Positions 16,528 through 24,824 of a stretch of DNA of 64,000 nucleotides are shown here, one piece after another. The notes under the pieces are model-generated. The model worked only from the letters and a program-made list of their open reading frames with translations. It had not been told where the DNA came from and searched no databases. Each line of letters starts with the position of its first letter. Position 1 is the stretch's first letter. The DNA is from Elizabethkingia sp. YR214 (GTDB lineage Bacteria; Bacteroidota; Bacteroidia; Flavobacteriales; Weeksellaceae). The position numbers and the translations under genes are program-made. The stretch spans positions 310,001-374,000 of the forward strand of contig NZ_QBUH01000001.1 in assembly GCF_003058195.1 (NCBI RefSeq), given 5' to 3'.

Positions 16528-17349
16528 ATGAATAAGCTTTTTACAATTATATTTTACCTGACTATTGGTATAACATTATGCTTTTCCCAACAAACAGAAA
16601 TAATTAATTTTTCATATTCACTTCCGGAAAATTCTCTTTTTAAAATGAAATTTAAAATAGATAACAACGGGACAATGAAAATACGAGGAACAGAAGCTGA
16701 AATGGCAGCTATGAAAAAAGCGGGTTATAATTCGGATAGAAAAGTTCAATACTCCCTGTCTGCAACGATTAGTATGAAAACACAAAAAAAGATGAATGGT
16801 TCTTTACCCTTCCAGTTTACGTTCGATCAGCTAGAACAGAATATAAACAGTGATGGAAAAAAGAATAATCAATCTCTTTCACTATCTGATTTTCCTATAG
16901 CTGGTGAATTTAAAAATGGGCAATATGTTATTACTTCTATTCTGAACGTAGGAAATGCTCAGCAAGAAGCATTCATAAAATCGTTACCCAAAAACTTTAT
17001 ATCTAATGAAACTTTTATTCCACAAATTAAAATAGGAGAGCAGTTTACTATAAAAAAAGAGATATCAACAAACGAATACAAATCTACCGCTCAATATACT
17101 TACACACTAAAAAGTGTAGAAAACAATATTGCAATATTTGATATAAAAATTAAGATTATACCAAACACTAATAATAAAATAAAAACTTCTGGCCAAGGAA
17201 GTGGTATTATGAGGTATAATATTGATAAAAAATATGTAATTTCTGAAAGCTCTTCTTTTGTATATACAGGAAACCAGCAAGAAAAAACTTATAATATTAC
17301 TGGGCAATCCACCGCCGAATCAAGCTTAAACATAGAGTTATTAGAATAA
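16528..17349 (+). CDS. Secreted protein of unknown function
   Basis: The 273-residue protein begins with a signal peptide (LFTIIFYLTIGITLCFS, cut before Gln). The rest is rich in beta-strand-forming Ile/Thr/Lys/Asn and lacks cysteine, recognised catalytic motifs or a C-terminal sorting domain. It resembles the DUF6263-like periplasmic proteins of Bacteroidota in length and composition, but I cannot assign it. It is divergent from the mutase gene across a 107-base gap and converges on the peptide cluster. Confidence 0.7.
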   Translation: MNKLFTIIFYLTIGITLCFSQQTEIINFSYSLPENSLFKMKFKIDNNGTMKIRGTEAEMAAMKKAGYNSDRKVQYSLSATISMKTQKKMNGSLPFQFTFDQLEQNINSDGKKNNQSLSLSDFPIAGEFKNGQYVITSILNVGNAQQEAFIKSLPKNFISNETFIPQIKIGEQFTIKKEISTNEYKSTAQYTYTLKSVENNIAIFDIKIKIIPNTNNKIKTSGQGSGIMRYNIDKKYVISESSSFVYTGNQQEKTYNITGQSTAESSLNIELLE

Positions 17350-17398
17350 TAAAGATTATTTAAAGTCTATCATTGACGTTCAATATATCACAAAAAAA

Positions 17399-17420
17399 AA
17401 ACGGACTTAAAAGTCCGTTT
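17399..17420 (-). terminator. Terminator of GG-leader peptide gene 1
   Basis: A 10-bp stem (17399-17408 with 17411-17420; AAACGGACTT arm) lies eight bases after the stop codon. On the minus strand it is followed by a run of T residues. The stem is nearly the same as those after peptide genes 2 and 3. Confidence 0.85.
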
Positions 17421-17427
17421 AAATTTC

Positions 17428-17586
17428 TTATTCCTCGATAGGAGGACACAATGGAATTAATCCATTTGGACATCTCTGATTACATGGCCAAGGTTGCATT
17501 TTCCCATTAATACGGCAATATCCTTGTTGATCATTAAGATCTCCACCAACGATACTATTTAAGTTTTTTCTAGTAATTTTTTTCAT
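17428..17586 (-). CDS. Double-glycine-leader four-cysteine peptide 1
   Basis: This 52-residue peptide starts MKKITRKNLNSIVGG, a leader of the double-glycine type used by bacteriocin-like and other peptides cut by C39-family peptidase-transporters. Cutting after GG (residue 15) would release a 37-residue mature part with cysteines at positions 24, 35, 39 and 47 of the precursor, in the pattern YC..NGK..PWPC...CPNG..PLC. It carries prolines and one Trp and ends in acidic residues. No transporter or modification enzyme is visible nearby. The start ATG is followed by a lysine run shared by all three copies. Confidence 0.8.
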   Translation of the reverse strand: MKKITRKNLNSIVGGDLNDQQGYCRINGKMQPWPCNQRCPNGLIPLCPPIEE

Positions 17587-17688
17587 ATTAAATCTTTATT
17601 TGGTGATTTACATAGATACAATATTTCCCCCAATTAATAAAATACTTTAACATACAAAAACTTTTAATATTGCAGATATTGTACAAAA

Positions 17689-17710
17689 AAACGGACCATA
17701 AAGTCCGTTT
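17689..17710 (-). terminator. Terminator of GG-leader peptide gene 2
   Basis: An 8-bp stem (17689-17696 with 17703-17710) and a 6-base loop lie 12 bases after the stop. On the minus strand it is followed by TTTTTTT. Confidence 0.85.
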
Positions 17711-17721
17711 AAATTTTTCAA

Positions 17722-17889
17722 TTAGTTTCTACTAACATCACAAAAAGGAGTCATTCCATCAGGACATTTGCTATCGCAACCTCCTCCCCAGGCACGTAGT
17801 TTTCCATTGATAAGACAGTATGCCTGTCCTCCTCCTACATCGTTTCCTCCCTGGATACTGCTTAATTTTTTTCTGTCAATTTTTTTCAT
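17722..17889 (-). CDS. Double-glycine-leader four-cysteine peptide 2
   Basis: This 55-residue peptide has leader MKKIDRKKLSSIQGG and mature part with cysteines at positions 25, 38, 42 and 50 (YCLINGKLRAWGGGC, then CPDG, then PFC). It keeps the leader, the C..I.GK..W core and the CP.G..P.C end of the other two copies. It differs in a glycine-rich insert (GGGQ and GGG) and in a C-terminal DVSRN instead of an acidic tail. It is the most diverged of the three. The separate terminators suggest each copy is expressed on its own. Confidence 0.8.
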   Translation of the reverse strand: MKKIDRKKLSSIQGGNDVGGGQAYCLINGKLRAWGGGCDSKCPDGMTPFCDVSRN

Positions 17890-17980
17890 GATATGTCATT
17901 TATTGGTGAACTACATAGATACAATATTTTCTCCAATTAATAAATATAAACCTATTATGATTTGTAAATATTGAATAAAA

Positions 17981-18002
17981 AAACGGACTTTACAGTCCGT
18001 TT
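17981..18002 (-). terminator. Terminator of GG-leader peptide gene 3
   Basis: A 9-bp stem (17981-17989 with 17994-18002) and a 4-base loop lie six bases after the stop. On the minus strand it is followed by TTTTATTC. Confidence 0.85.
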
Positions 18003-18008
18003 AAATTT

Positions 18009-18167
18009 CTATTCCTCAGGAGCAGGGCACAACGGAATTAATCCGTTTGGACATCTTCTGTTACATGGCCAAGGGCGTAGCTTCCCATCAATAAGACAAT
18101 GTCCTTGTTGATCATTAACGTCCCCGCCAACAATACTACTCAACTCTTTTCGGTTAATTTTTTTCAT
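18009..18167 (-). CDS. Double-glycine-leader four-cysteine peptide 3
   Basis: This 52-residue peptide has leader MKKINRKELSSIVGG and cysteines at positions 24, 35, 39 and 47 (HCLIDGKLRPWPC, then CPNG, then PLC). It is nearly the same as copy 1 in layout, with conservative changes. It lies about 100 bases downstream of the prfA terminator on the same strand and has the shared upstream block, so it does not depend on prfA transcription. A role as secreted peptide or bacteriocin-like product is inferred from the leader only. Confidence 0.8.
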   Translation of the reverse strand: MKKINRKELSSIVGGDVNDQQGHCLIDGKLRPWPCNRRCPNGLIPLCPAPEE

Positions 18168-18263
18168 AATAAATCATTTATTGGTGAACTACATAGATAC
18201 AAGTTTTCTTTCAATAAACAAAATACTGTATTAAATAACCTTTTTTACATATTGAAAATAAAA

Positions 18264-18285
18264 AAACGGGTTATATAACCCGTTT
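18264..18285 (-). terminator. Terminator of prfA
   Basis: A 10-bp stem (18264-18273 with 18276-18285; AAACGGGTTA arm) lies 24 bases after the prfA stop. On the minus strand it is followed by TTTTTTATTT. Confidence 0.85.
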
Positions 18286-18309
18286 AATTTTTATTTGAAA
18301 AGTATATTT

Positions 18310-19395
18310 TTAGAAGCCTTCTTCTTCTCCTTTCATTTTTTCAGCATTTTCAGCCATGATCACAGCATCAATCATCTCACCAATATCTCCATTCATATAA
18401 GCATCAAGGTTATAGATAGATTTATTAATACGGTGGTCTGTAACCCTACCCTGAGGATAGTTGTAAGTTTTAATCTTAGCGGAACGGTCTCCTGTAGATA
18501 CCATTGTTTTACGCTGTGCAGCAATATCACCTATCACTTCCTGAAGTTTGATATCGTATAGTTTCGCACGAAGCATTTCCATTGCCAATTCACGGTTAGC
18601 CAACTGGGAACGTGCCTGCTGACAAACTACTACTATTCCTGATGGCTTGTGTGTTAACTGTACTTTTGTTTCTACCTTGTTAACGTTCTGTCCACCGGCA
18701 CCTCCTGAACGGGAAGTCTGCATTTCAATATCCGCAGGATTAATTTCCACATCTACTTCTTCAGCTTCCGGAAGGACTGCAATGGTAATAGCAGAGGTAT
18801 GAACACGTCCCTGAGATTCGGTTTCCGGTACACGTTGTACACGGTGAACTCCGGATTCAAACTTCATAATACCATAAACTCCTTCTCCTTCAACTTTCAT
18901 AATCAATTCCTTGTAGCCTTTGGTAGCTTCGTTAGAATCGGTTACCTCATGTCTCCAGCCCTTAGTTTTAAAGTACATAGAATACATTCTGTAGATATCT
19001 TCCACAAAAATAGCAGCCTCGTCCCCACCTGTACCTGCACGTAATTCTACGATGATATTTTTATCATCCGCAGGATCTTTCGGGATTAATAATACTTTCA
19101 GTTCTTCTTCAAAACCCGGAATTTTTTCCTGAGCTTCCAGTTTCTCCATTTTAGCTAAGTCAGACAAATCTTTATCTGATCCGTCAGCAATAATTTCGTC
19201 GGACTCTTTTATCGTATCTAAAGCCGATTTGTACTGATCATAAACCTTAACGATTTTCCCCAGATCACTGTATTCTTTGTTTAAAGAAGAATATCTTTTC
19301 TGATCTGAGATAACATCCGGCTGAATGATCAAATCAGCGACTTCGTTATATCTTTGTTTTATAGCTTCCAGCTTCGGAATTAAACTCTTTGACAT
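18310..19395 (-). CDS. prfA: Peptide chain release factor 1
   Basis: RF1 ends translation at UAA and UAG. The 361-residue protein has the full RF1 layout: a helical N-terminal domain, the stop-recognition region with a P-x-T tripeptide ([18 protein letters not shown], the RF1 rather than RF2 type) and the [11 protein letters not shown] hydrolysis loop near residue 235. The C-terminal [11 protein letters not shown] end is also present. It is distinct from prfH at 10.5-11.2 kb, which lacks the recognition domain. Confidence 0.97.
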   Translation of the reverse strand: MSKSLIPKLEAIKQRYNEVADLIIQPDVISDQKRYSSLNKEYSDLGKIVKVYDQYKSALDTIKESDEIIADGSDKDLSDLAKMEKLEAQEKIPGFEEELKVLLIPKDPADDKNIIVELRAGTGGDEAAIFVEDIYRMYSMYFKTKGWRHEVTDSNEATKGYKELIMKVEGEGVYGIMKFESGVHRVQRVPETESQGRVHTSAITIAVLPEAEEVDVEINPADIEMQTSRSGGAGGQNVNKVETKVQLTHKPSGIVVVCQQARSQLANRELAMEMLRAKLYDIKLQEVIGDIAAQRKTMVSTGDRSAKIKTYNYPQGRVTDHRINKSIYNLDAYMNGDIGEMIDAVIMAENAEKMKGEEEGF

Positions 19396-19478
19396 AATAG
19401 AATTTTAGGCTGCAAAGATACGGATTTTCAGGAGACAAGAAAAAAGTAAAAACAGGGGATTTGAACACCGAAAAAACA

Positions 19479-19510
19479 AAAATCCGTTCCTCAGAAGAGA
19501 AACGGATTTT
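19479..19510 (-). terminator. Terminator after the 91-residue membrane protein gene
   Basis: A 10-bp perfect stem (19479-19488 with 19501-19510) lies 22 bases after the stop at 19533. On the minus strand it is followed by TTGTTTTTT. It separates this gene from prfA. Confidence 0.75.
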
Positions 19511-19532
19511 CTTTATATAGTTTTGCTTTAAA

Positions 19533-19808
19533 CTAGTGTGCGTGGTGACCATGCGCCGGGCGCTCACCTGCAGGTCTTTGGTAGATTACCTCAACACCTT
19601 CCTGCTCATATAGCTTTTTGTATCTTATTTCTTCAGGATCAAAGTTTTTGTTCTTTTTTCCGAAGTATTCTAACAAACCTTCTGTTAACCAAAGTGGAAC
19701 AATGTATGTTGCGAACATAAAGATACACCAGAAACCAGCCAAGAACATTGCAAAGAAATACACTGTCCAAAGGAACTGATAGAATGGATAAAAAGATGAT
19801 AAAATCAT
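19533..19808 (-). CDS. Membrane protein with His-rich C-terminus, unknown function
   Basis: This is a 91-residue protein with two hydrophobic segments at about residues 5-22 and 25-45, rich in Phe, Tyr and Trp. A charged cytosolic or periplasmic part follows and ends in a His/Ala tail (GHHAH). No family was recognised. It lies about 95 bases after fumA on the same strand but has its own terminator. Confidence 0.6.
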   Translation of the reverse strand: MILSSFYPFYQFLWTVYFFAMFLAGFWCIFMFATYIVPLWLTEGLLEYFGKKNKNFDPEEIRYKKLYEQEGVEVIYQRPAGERPAHGHHAH

Positions 19809-19902
19809 TTCTTAAATATTTTATAGGGCAAAAATAGACTTTTTTTACTTTTTAGCAAAGGATTTAAACGTCTATTTTTAATTTATACTCATTTTATATA
19901 GA

Positions 19903-21510
19903 CTAGTGGGCTAGATTTGCAAAGAAATCATTTCCTTTATCATCGGTAATGATGAATGCAGGGAAATCTACTACTTCAATCTTTCTTACAGCCTCCATTC
20001 CCAACTCTTCGAAGTCTACAACTTCAACAGATTTAATGTTTTCTTTAGCAAGAACTGCTGCGGGACCACCGATAGAACCAAGATAGAAACCTCCATGTTT
20101 TGCACATGCATCTGTTACATCTTTACTCCTGTTTCCTTTTGCCAGCATTACCATACTTCCACCATTCGCTTGGAACTCGTCTACATAAACATCCATCCTT
20201 CCTGCTGTTGTAGGGCCAAAGCTTCCTGAAGCCATTCCTTGAGGAGTTTTTGCAGGTCCGGCATAATAGATCGGATGATTTTTGAAATATTCCGGCATTG
20301 GTTTTCCACTATCTAATAATTCTTTAATCTTAGCATGAGCAATGTCTCTTGCTACGATTAAAGTACCATTAAGTTTTAATCTAGTTTTAATTGGATATTT
20401 CGATAACTCAACCAATACTTCATTCATTGGCCTGTTCAGATTAATCGTTACAGGTTCTTCCAGATGCGGTGCTGTTTCTGGTAAAAATTTTTCAGGGTTT
20501 ACTTCTAATTGCTCAAGGAAAATCCCGTCTTTAGTGATTTTTCCTTTGATGTTTCTGTCAGCAGAACAAGAAACGCCCATACCAACAGGACAAGAAGCTG
20601 CATGACGAGGTAAACGAATCACACGTACATCGTGTGTAAGGTATTTACCACCAAACTGTGCTCCGATAGCACTTTCCTGACAAATCTTTTGTACTCTCTT
20701 CTCCCATTCCAAATCACGGAATGCCTGACCACCAATATTTCCTTCAGTCGGAAGGTTATCATAATATCCTGCACTTGCTTTCTTCACTGCTGCAAGGTTA
20801 GCTTCTGCAGAAGTACCTCCGATTACTAAAGCCAAGTGATACGGTGGACATGCTGCTGTACCAAGATCCATGATTCTTTCTTTAACAAACTCCTCCAGAG
20901 ATTTATCATTCAATAGTGATTTCGTCTTCTGGTAAAGGAAAGTTTTATTTGCAGATCCGCCACCTTTTGCAAGAAATAAGAATTTATAGGCATCTCCTTC
21001 CTCTGCATAAATATCAATCTGTGCCGGAAGGTTAGATCCTGAATTCTTTTCGTCGAACATCGTTAACGGAACTACCTGAGAATATCTAAGATTCTGATTT
21101 TGGTAAGTATTATAAATTCCTTTGGAAATCCACTCAGCATCATTTGCTCCTGTATAAACGTTCTCTCCTTTCTTGGCAACACATATTGCTGTTCCGGTAT
21201 CCTGACAAGAAGGAAGAGCTCCTTTTACCGCTACAGATGCATTCTGTAATAGGTTATAAGCTACGAAACGGTCATTGTCTGTCGCTTCAGGATCGTCGAT
21301 AATATTTTTAAGCTTCTGTAAATGAGTTGAACGAAGCATGAATGAAACATCCTTTAATGCTTCTTCTGCTAAAAGTTCTAGTCCTTTAGGATCAACAGTT
21401 ACAATTTCTCTTTCACCTAGCTTTTCAACCTTTACATAGTCGGAAGTCAATTTTTTGTATTGTGTGTCGTCTTTTAGAATAGGAAATGGTTCCTGATACT
21501 GAAATTCCAT
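19903..21510 (-). CDS. fumA: Class I fumarate hydratase (iron-sulfur)
   Basis: This enzyme hydrates fumarate to malate using an oxygen-labile [4Fe-4S] cluster. The 535-residue single-chain form matches FumA/FumB. The first cysteine is in the PSCQDTGTA segment near residue 102, the next in [12 protein letters not shown] near residue 220 and the third in [11 protein letters not shown] near residue 315. The C-terminal fumarase beta domain has the GPTTAGRMD segment and the [21 protein letters not shown] loop. It is divergent from the class II fumarase fumC across 162 bases. Confidence 0.95.
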   Translation of the reverse strand: MEFQYQEPFPILKDDTQYKKLTSDYVKVEKLGEREIVTVDPKGLELLAEEALKDVSFMLRSTHLQKLKNIIDDPEATDNDRFVAYNLLQNASVAVKGALPSCQDTGTAICVAKKGENVYTGANDAEWISKGIYNTYQNQNLRYSQVVPLTMFDEKNSGSNLPAQIDIYAEEGDAYKFLFLAKGGGSANKTFLYQKTKSLLNDKSLEEFVKERIMDLGTAACPPYHLALVIGGTSAEANLAAVKKASAGYYDNLPTEGNIGGQAFRDLEWEKRVQKICQESAIGAQFGGKYLTHDVRVIRLPRHAASCPVGMGVSCSADRNIKGKITKDGIFLEQLEVNPEKFLPETAPHLEEPVTINLNRPMNEVLVELSKYPIKTRLKLNGTLIVARDIAHAKIKELLDSGKPMPEYFKNHPIYYAGPAKTPQGMASGSFGPTTAGRMDVYVDEFQANGGSMVMLAKGNRSKDVTDACAKHGGFYLGSIGGPAAVLAKENIKSVEVVDFEELGMEAVRKIEVVDFPAFIITDDKGNDFFANLAH

Positions 21511-21672
21511 TTTTAATTATTTTTCTGAAAAATTAGAGTCGTAAAAATAAGAATAATGAATGCTGTACTATCTCCAACATGAGTAAAATCACTCGATTTC
21601 ATCGATATTTATAATGGTTATAAATTGCATAAAAACTACTCTTTGCTTAACTTTATAAAAAATTAGATCACA

Positions 21673-23067
21673 ATGATTTACAGAACCGAACACGACACAA
21701 TGGGCGAGGTAAAGGTACCCGCTGATAAATTCTGGGGAGCACAAACAGAGCGTTCCCGTAATAATTTTAAAATTGGACCAGAGGCTTCCATGCCACACGA
21801 AATTATAGAAGCATTTGCTTACCTGAAGAAGGCTGCAGCCTATGCAAATACAGATCTAAGAGTCCTTCCTTCCGATAAACGGGATATGATTTCTCAGGTT
21901 TGTGACGAAATACTTGAAGGAAAACTTTTTGATCAGTTTCCGCTTGTGATTTGGCAAACTGGATCGGGCACCCAATCGAATATGAATGTTAATGAGGTTG
22001 TTTCCAACAAAGCGCATGTAAATAATGGTGGACAATTGGGTGAGAAATCTGAAGTGCATCCAAATGATGATGTAAACAAGTCTCAGTCTTCTAACGACAC
22101 CTATCCTACAGCTATGCATATTGCGGCCTACAAAAAGGTTGTAGAACATACTATCCCGGCTGTTGAAACACTAAAGAATACACTAAAAGAAAAGTCAGAA
22201 GCTTTTAAAAACATCGTAAAGATCGGGAGAACACACCTAATGGATGCTACCCCACTTACGCTGGGGCAGGAATTTTCCGGTTATGTAGCTCAACTGGAAT
22301 TTGGCTTGAAAGCATTAAAAAATACATTACCGCATCTAGCAGAGTTGGCCCTAGGTGGAACAGCTGTGGGAACAGGACTAAACACACCTCAGGGTTACGA
22401 TGTAAAAGTAGCAGAATACATTGCTAAATTTACCGGACTGCCTTTTATAACTGCGGAAAATAAATTTGAAGCTCTTGCAGCTCATGATGCTATTGTTGAA
22501 TCACACGGTGCACTAAAACAACTTGCTGTTTCTTTATTCAAAATAGCACAGGATATCCGTATGCTGGCTTCCGGCCCACGCTCCGGAATCGGTGAAATTC
22601 ATATTCCGGAAAACGAACCAGGATCTTCTATTATGCCTGGAAAAGTAAACCCAACACAAAATGAAGCTATGACCATGGTTTGTGCACAGGTCTTAGGAAA
22701 TGACACAACTATTTCATTTGCCGGCACTCAGGGAAATTACGAGCTGAATGTTTTCAAACCAGTAATGGCCTATAACTTCCTACAGTCTGCACAGCTTATT
22801 GCTGATGCCTGTATTTCTTTCAACGACCACTGTGCAGTAGGAATAGAACCTAATGAACCAAGAATAAAAGAGCTGGTTGACAAATCACTGATGTTGGTTA
22901 CAGCACTGAATACACATATTGGTTACGAAAATGCTGCTAAAATTGCTAAAACAGCTCACAAAAATGGTACAACACTGAAAGAGGAAGCTATCAATCTGGG
23001 ACTTGTAACAGCTGAACAATTCGATGAATGGGTGAAACCAGAGGATATGGTGGGCAGCTTGAAATAA
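21673..23067 (+). CDS. fumC: Class II fumarate hydratase
   Basis: This is the oxygen-stable fumarase of the TCA cycle. The 464-residue protein has the aspartase/fumarase fold with [16 protein letters not shown] near residue 97, the [17 protein letters not shown] segment near residue 187 and the catalytic SS loop [15 protein letters not shown] near residue 318. It is the divergent neighbour of class I fumarase. Having both side by side would let the cell keep fumarase activity under oxidative or iron-limiting stress, as in E. coli, though the promoter region shows no recognisable regulator site. Confidence 0.97.
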   Translation: MIYRTEHDTMGEVKVPADKFWGAQTERSRNNFKIGPEASMPHEIIEAFAYLKKAAAYANTDLRVLPSDKRDMISQVCDEILEGKLFDQFPLVIWQTGSGTQSNMNVNEVVSNKAHVNNGGQLGEKSEVHPNDDVNKSQSSNDTYPTAMHIAAYKKVVEHTIPAVETLKNTLKEKSEAFKNIVKIGRTHLMDATPLTLGQEFSGYVAQLEFGLKALKNTLPHLAELALGGTAVGTGLNTPQGYDVKVAEYIAKFTGLPFITAENKFEALAAHDAIVESHGALKQLAVSLFKIAQDIRMLASGPRSGIGEIHIPENEPGSSIMPGKVNPTQNEAMTMVCAQVLGNDTTISFAGTQGNYELNVFKPVMAYNFLQSAQLIADACISFNDHCAVGIEPNEPRIKELVDKSLMLVTALNTHIGYENAAKIAKTAHKNGTTLKEEAINLGLVTAEQFDEWVKPEDMVGSLK

Positions 23068-23097
23068 GGTTAATTTGTTTTATCATTCAATAGACTC

Positions 23098-23964
23098 ATG
23101 AAAATTCGGGATGAAAAGCTCCGGGAAATAATAGACTGGGCTAACGGAAACGAAGATATCAGGGCGGTTATACTGACCAGTTCTCTTGTAAATCCTTTAG
23201 CTCCGGTCGACGATTTCAGTGATCTGGATGTAGAACTTATATTTGAAGATAACCAAGCTTATATCTCAGATCATAAATGGCTGAATCTTTTTGGCCAGCC
23301 AATTTCTATGATCGAAGAGGATGAAAGCTGCTTTAGCGGAGTACATGCCATGAAAATGGTTTTGTATGAAGACACTGTAAAGGTGGATTTCAAGCTTTAT
23401 CGTAAATCTTCTTTTCTACAGGAAATTCAACATGAAGAGCTCCCCGAAGACTGGGATATAGGATATAAAATATTGCTGGATAAGGATGGTATTACCCAGA
23501 ATATGAAACCTCCGACACATCAGGTTTCAATTATCAAAAAACCAGATGAAAAAGATTTTACAAAACTATTCACAGATTTTTGGTGGGACTGTACCTATGT
23601 TGCAAAATGTCTGGCGCGCGGAGATATTTTCTATGCTAAATTCGTATCGGAAAATATCCTCAGAACGGAATATCTGGTACCACTGTTGGAATGGCATATT
23701 GCCAATCAGCACAATTGGGATATTACAACCAATAAACATGGAAGGCTTTTCAAAAAATATCTATCACAGGATCTCTGGTCTAAAACTGAACAAACCTTTT
23801 CCGGAAGCAATATTGAAGAAAACTGGAAGGCTCTTTTTAACATGACTGATATAGTAGGAGAACTTGGGCGAAATTTAGCGGAAGAGCTCAACTATCCATA
23901 TCCTTCGGAGATGGAGAATAATATCAGAACCTATCTGGAAACAGTATATAAACCCAATGTTTAA
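23098..23964 (+). CDS. ANT(6)-type aminoglycoside nucleotidyltransferase (AadS-like)
   Basis: This is a 288-residue member of the streptomycin 6-adenylyltransferase family. The nucleotidyltransferase signature lies at residues 27-46 (TSSLVNP...DDFSDLDVEL). Asp42 and Asp44 are the likely metal ligands, and a third acidic residue lies in the VKVDFKLY strand. A C-terminal helical domain follows, with the FWWDCTYVAKCLARGD segment usual in this family. The length agrees with chromosomal AadS-like proteins of Bacteroidota. It starts 30 bases after fumC and may be transcribed from it. No mobile-element sequence flanks it, so it looks intrinsic; whether it confers resistance cannot be told from sequence. 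Confidence 0.85.
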   Translation: MKIRDEKLREIIDWANGNEDIRAVILTSSLVNPLAPVDDFSDLDVELIFEDNQAYISDHKWLNLFGQPISMIEEDESCFSGVHAMKMVLYEDTVKVDFKLYRKSSFLQEIQHEELPEDWDIGYKILLDKDGITQNMKPPTHQVSIIKKPDEKDFTKLFTDFWWDCTYVAKCLARGDIFYAKFVSENILRTEYLVPLLEWHIANQHNWDITTNKHGRLFKKYLSQDLWSKTEQTFSGSNIEENWKALFNMTDIVGELGRNLAEELNYPYPSEMENNIRTYLETVYKPNV

Positions 23965-24006
23965 CTTACCTTTTTGATTACATCTAAAAGGTACGAAGCA
24001 ATAATA

Positions 24007-24039
24007 AAAAGCGGCCTCAAAGTTATTGAGGCCACTTTT
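24007..24039. terminator. Terminator between the convergent aad and ABC genes
   Basis: A 14-bp stem with one mismatch (24007-24020 with 24026-24039; GGCCTCAA core) and a 5-base loop is flanked by AAAA and TTTT runs. Confidence 0.8.
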
Positions 24040-24063
24040 ACGTCTATGTTATTTTCTAAATTT

Positions 24064-24771
24064 TTACGATATAATCTGATCTGCAAAATATTTCTCCAGA
24101 TCCTGCAGTGTCTCCGGATTGGTTTGTATATCTCTTACTACTTCACCTTTATTCAGAATCACAATTCTGTTGCAAACCTCCGTTGTATGGGAAAGGTCGT
24201 GGCTGGAGATAAGAAATGTAACATTAGCATCCTGCGACCAGTTTCTAATCAGGTTTTTCAGTTTAATCTGTGTAGAAGGGTCCAGATTAGCAAAAGGCTC
24301 GTCCAGGACAATGATTTTCGGATTACCTATCAATGCGCCTACAATACCGACCTTCTTCATATTTCCTTTAGAAAGGTCTCGGATATATTTTCCTGCATTC
24401 AGAATCTCTCCATTAAACAAATCCGAAAATTGCTTCAGAAATTCATCTACACTAGCTCTGTTCTGCCCTCTCAGTTCACCCAGAAAATAGAAGTACTCTT
24501 CTGGTGTAAGGTAACCAATAAGAAAGCTCTCATCTATAAAGGCACTAAGTTTTGTTTTCCAGGCTTCAGATTCGTTAACTTTAATGTTATCAATACTAAT
24601 AAACCCCGATGAAGGCGCTATAAGATCTAATAGTACACTGAATAAAGTCGTTTTCCCGGCACCGTTATTTCCTACCAGCCCGAATGTCTCACCTTTGGGA
24701 ATACTAAGTTCATGAATATTTAAAACTTTATTGGCACCGTAAACTTTTGATATATTTTGAATTGAAATCAT
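24064..24771 (-). CDS. ABC transporter ATP-binding protein
   Basis: This is a 235-residue ATPase with Walker A GNNGAGKTT near residue 36, signature LSKGNMKKVGI near residue 132, Walker B IIVLDEPFANLDP near residue 153 and the H-loop SSHD near residue 189. The class is that of exporter ATPases of the CcmA/NodI/BcrA kind. Its membrane partner is the DUF5687 gene 53 bases upstream. The substrate is unknown. Confidence 0.88.
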   Translation of the reverse strand: MISIQNISKVYGANKVLNIHELSIPKGETFGLVGNNGAGKTTLFSVLLDLIAPSSGFISIDNIKVNESEAWKTKLSAFIDESFLIGYLTPEEYFYFLGELRGQNRASVDEFLKQFSDLFNGEILNAGKYIRDLSKGNMKKVGIVGALIGNPKIIVLDEPFANLDPSTQIKLKNLIRNWSQDANVTFLISSHDLSHTTEVCNRIVILNKGEVVRDIQTNPETLQDLEKYFADQIIS

Positions 24772-24824
24772 TTTATTGAATTTGGATATTAATTTATAGT
24801 TACTCGTTAAACTGTATAATGTTG

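Larger units (their letters stand above)
17399..18222 (-). repeat. Three tandem copies of a promoter-peptide-terminator unit
   Basis: Three units of about 275-300 bases are arranged head to tail (about 17399-17640, 17689-17942 and 17981-18222). Each has an upstream block containing GTATCTATGTA and ATT(T)GGTGA about 15-35 bases before the ATG, a 52-55 codon gene, and an AAACGGAC-type terminator. The shared flanks show that the whole transcription unit was duplicated, not just the coding part. Copies 1 and 3 are closer to each other than either is to the middle copy. Confidence 0.85.

Noticed and set aside
17399-18285. CRISPR-like array, because similar hairpins recur at 17.4, 17.7, 18.0 and 18.27 kb
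   Set aside because: The spacing is about 270-300 bases, each hairpin directly follows a stop codon and has a T tract on the minus strand, so they are terminators of duplicated genes.
24119-24490. 123-codon plus-strand frame opposite the ABC ATPase
   Set aside because: The opposite strand has all ABC motifs; this frame is Ser/Pro-rich without any motif.
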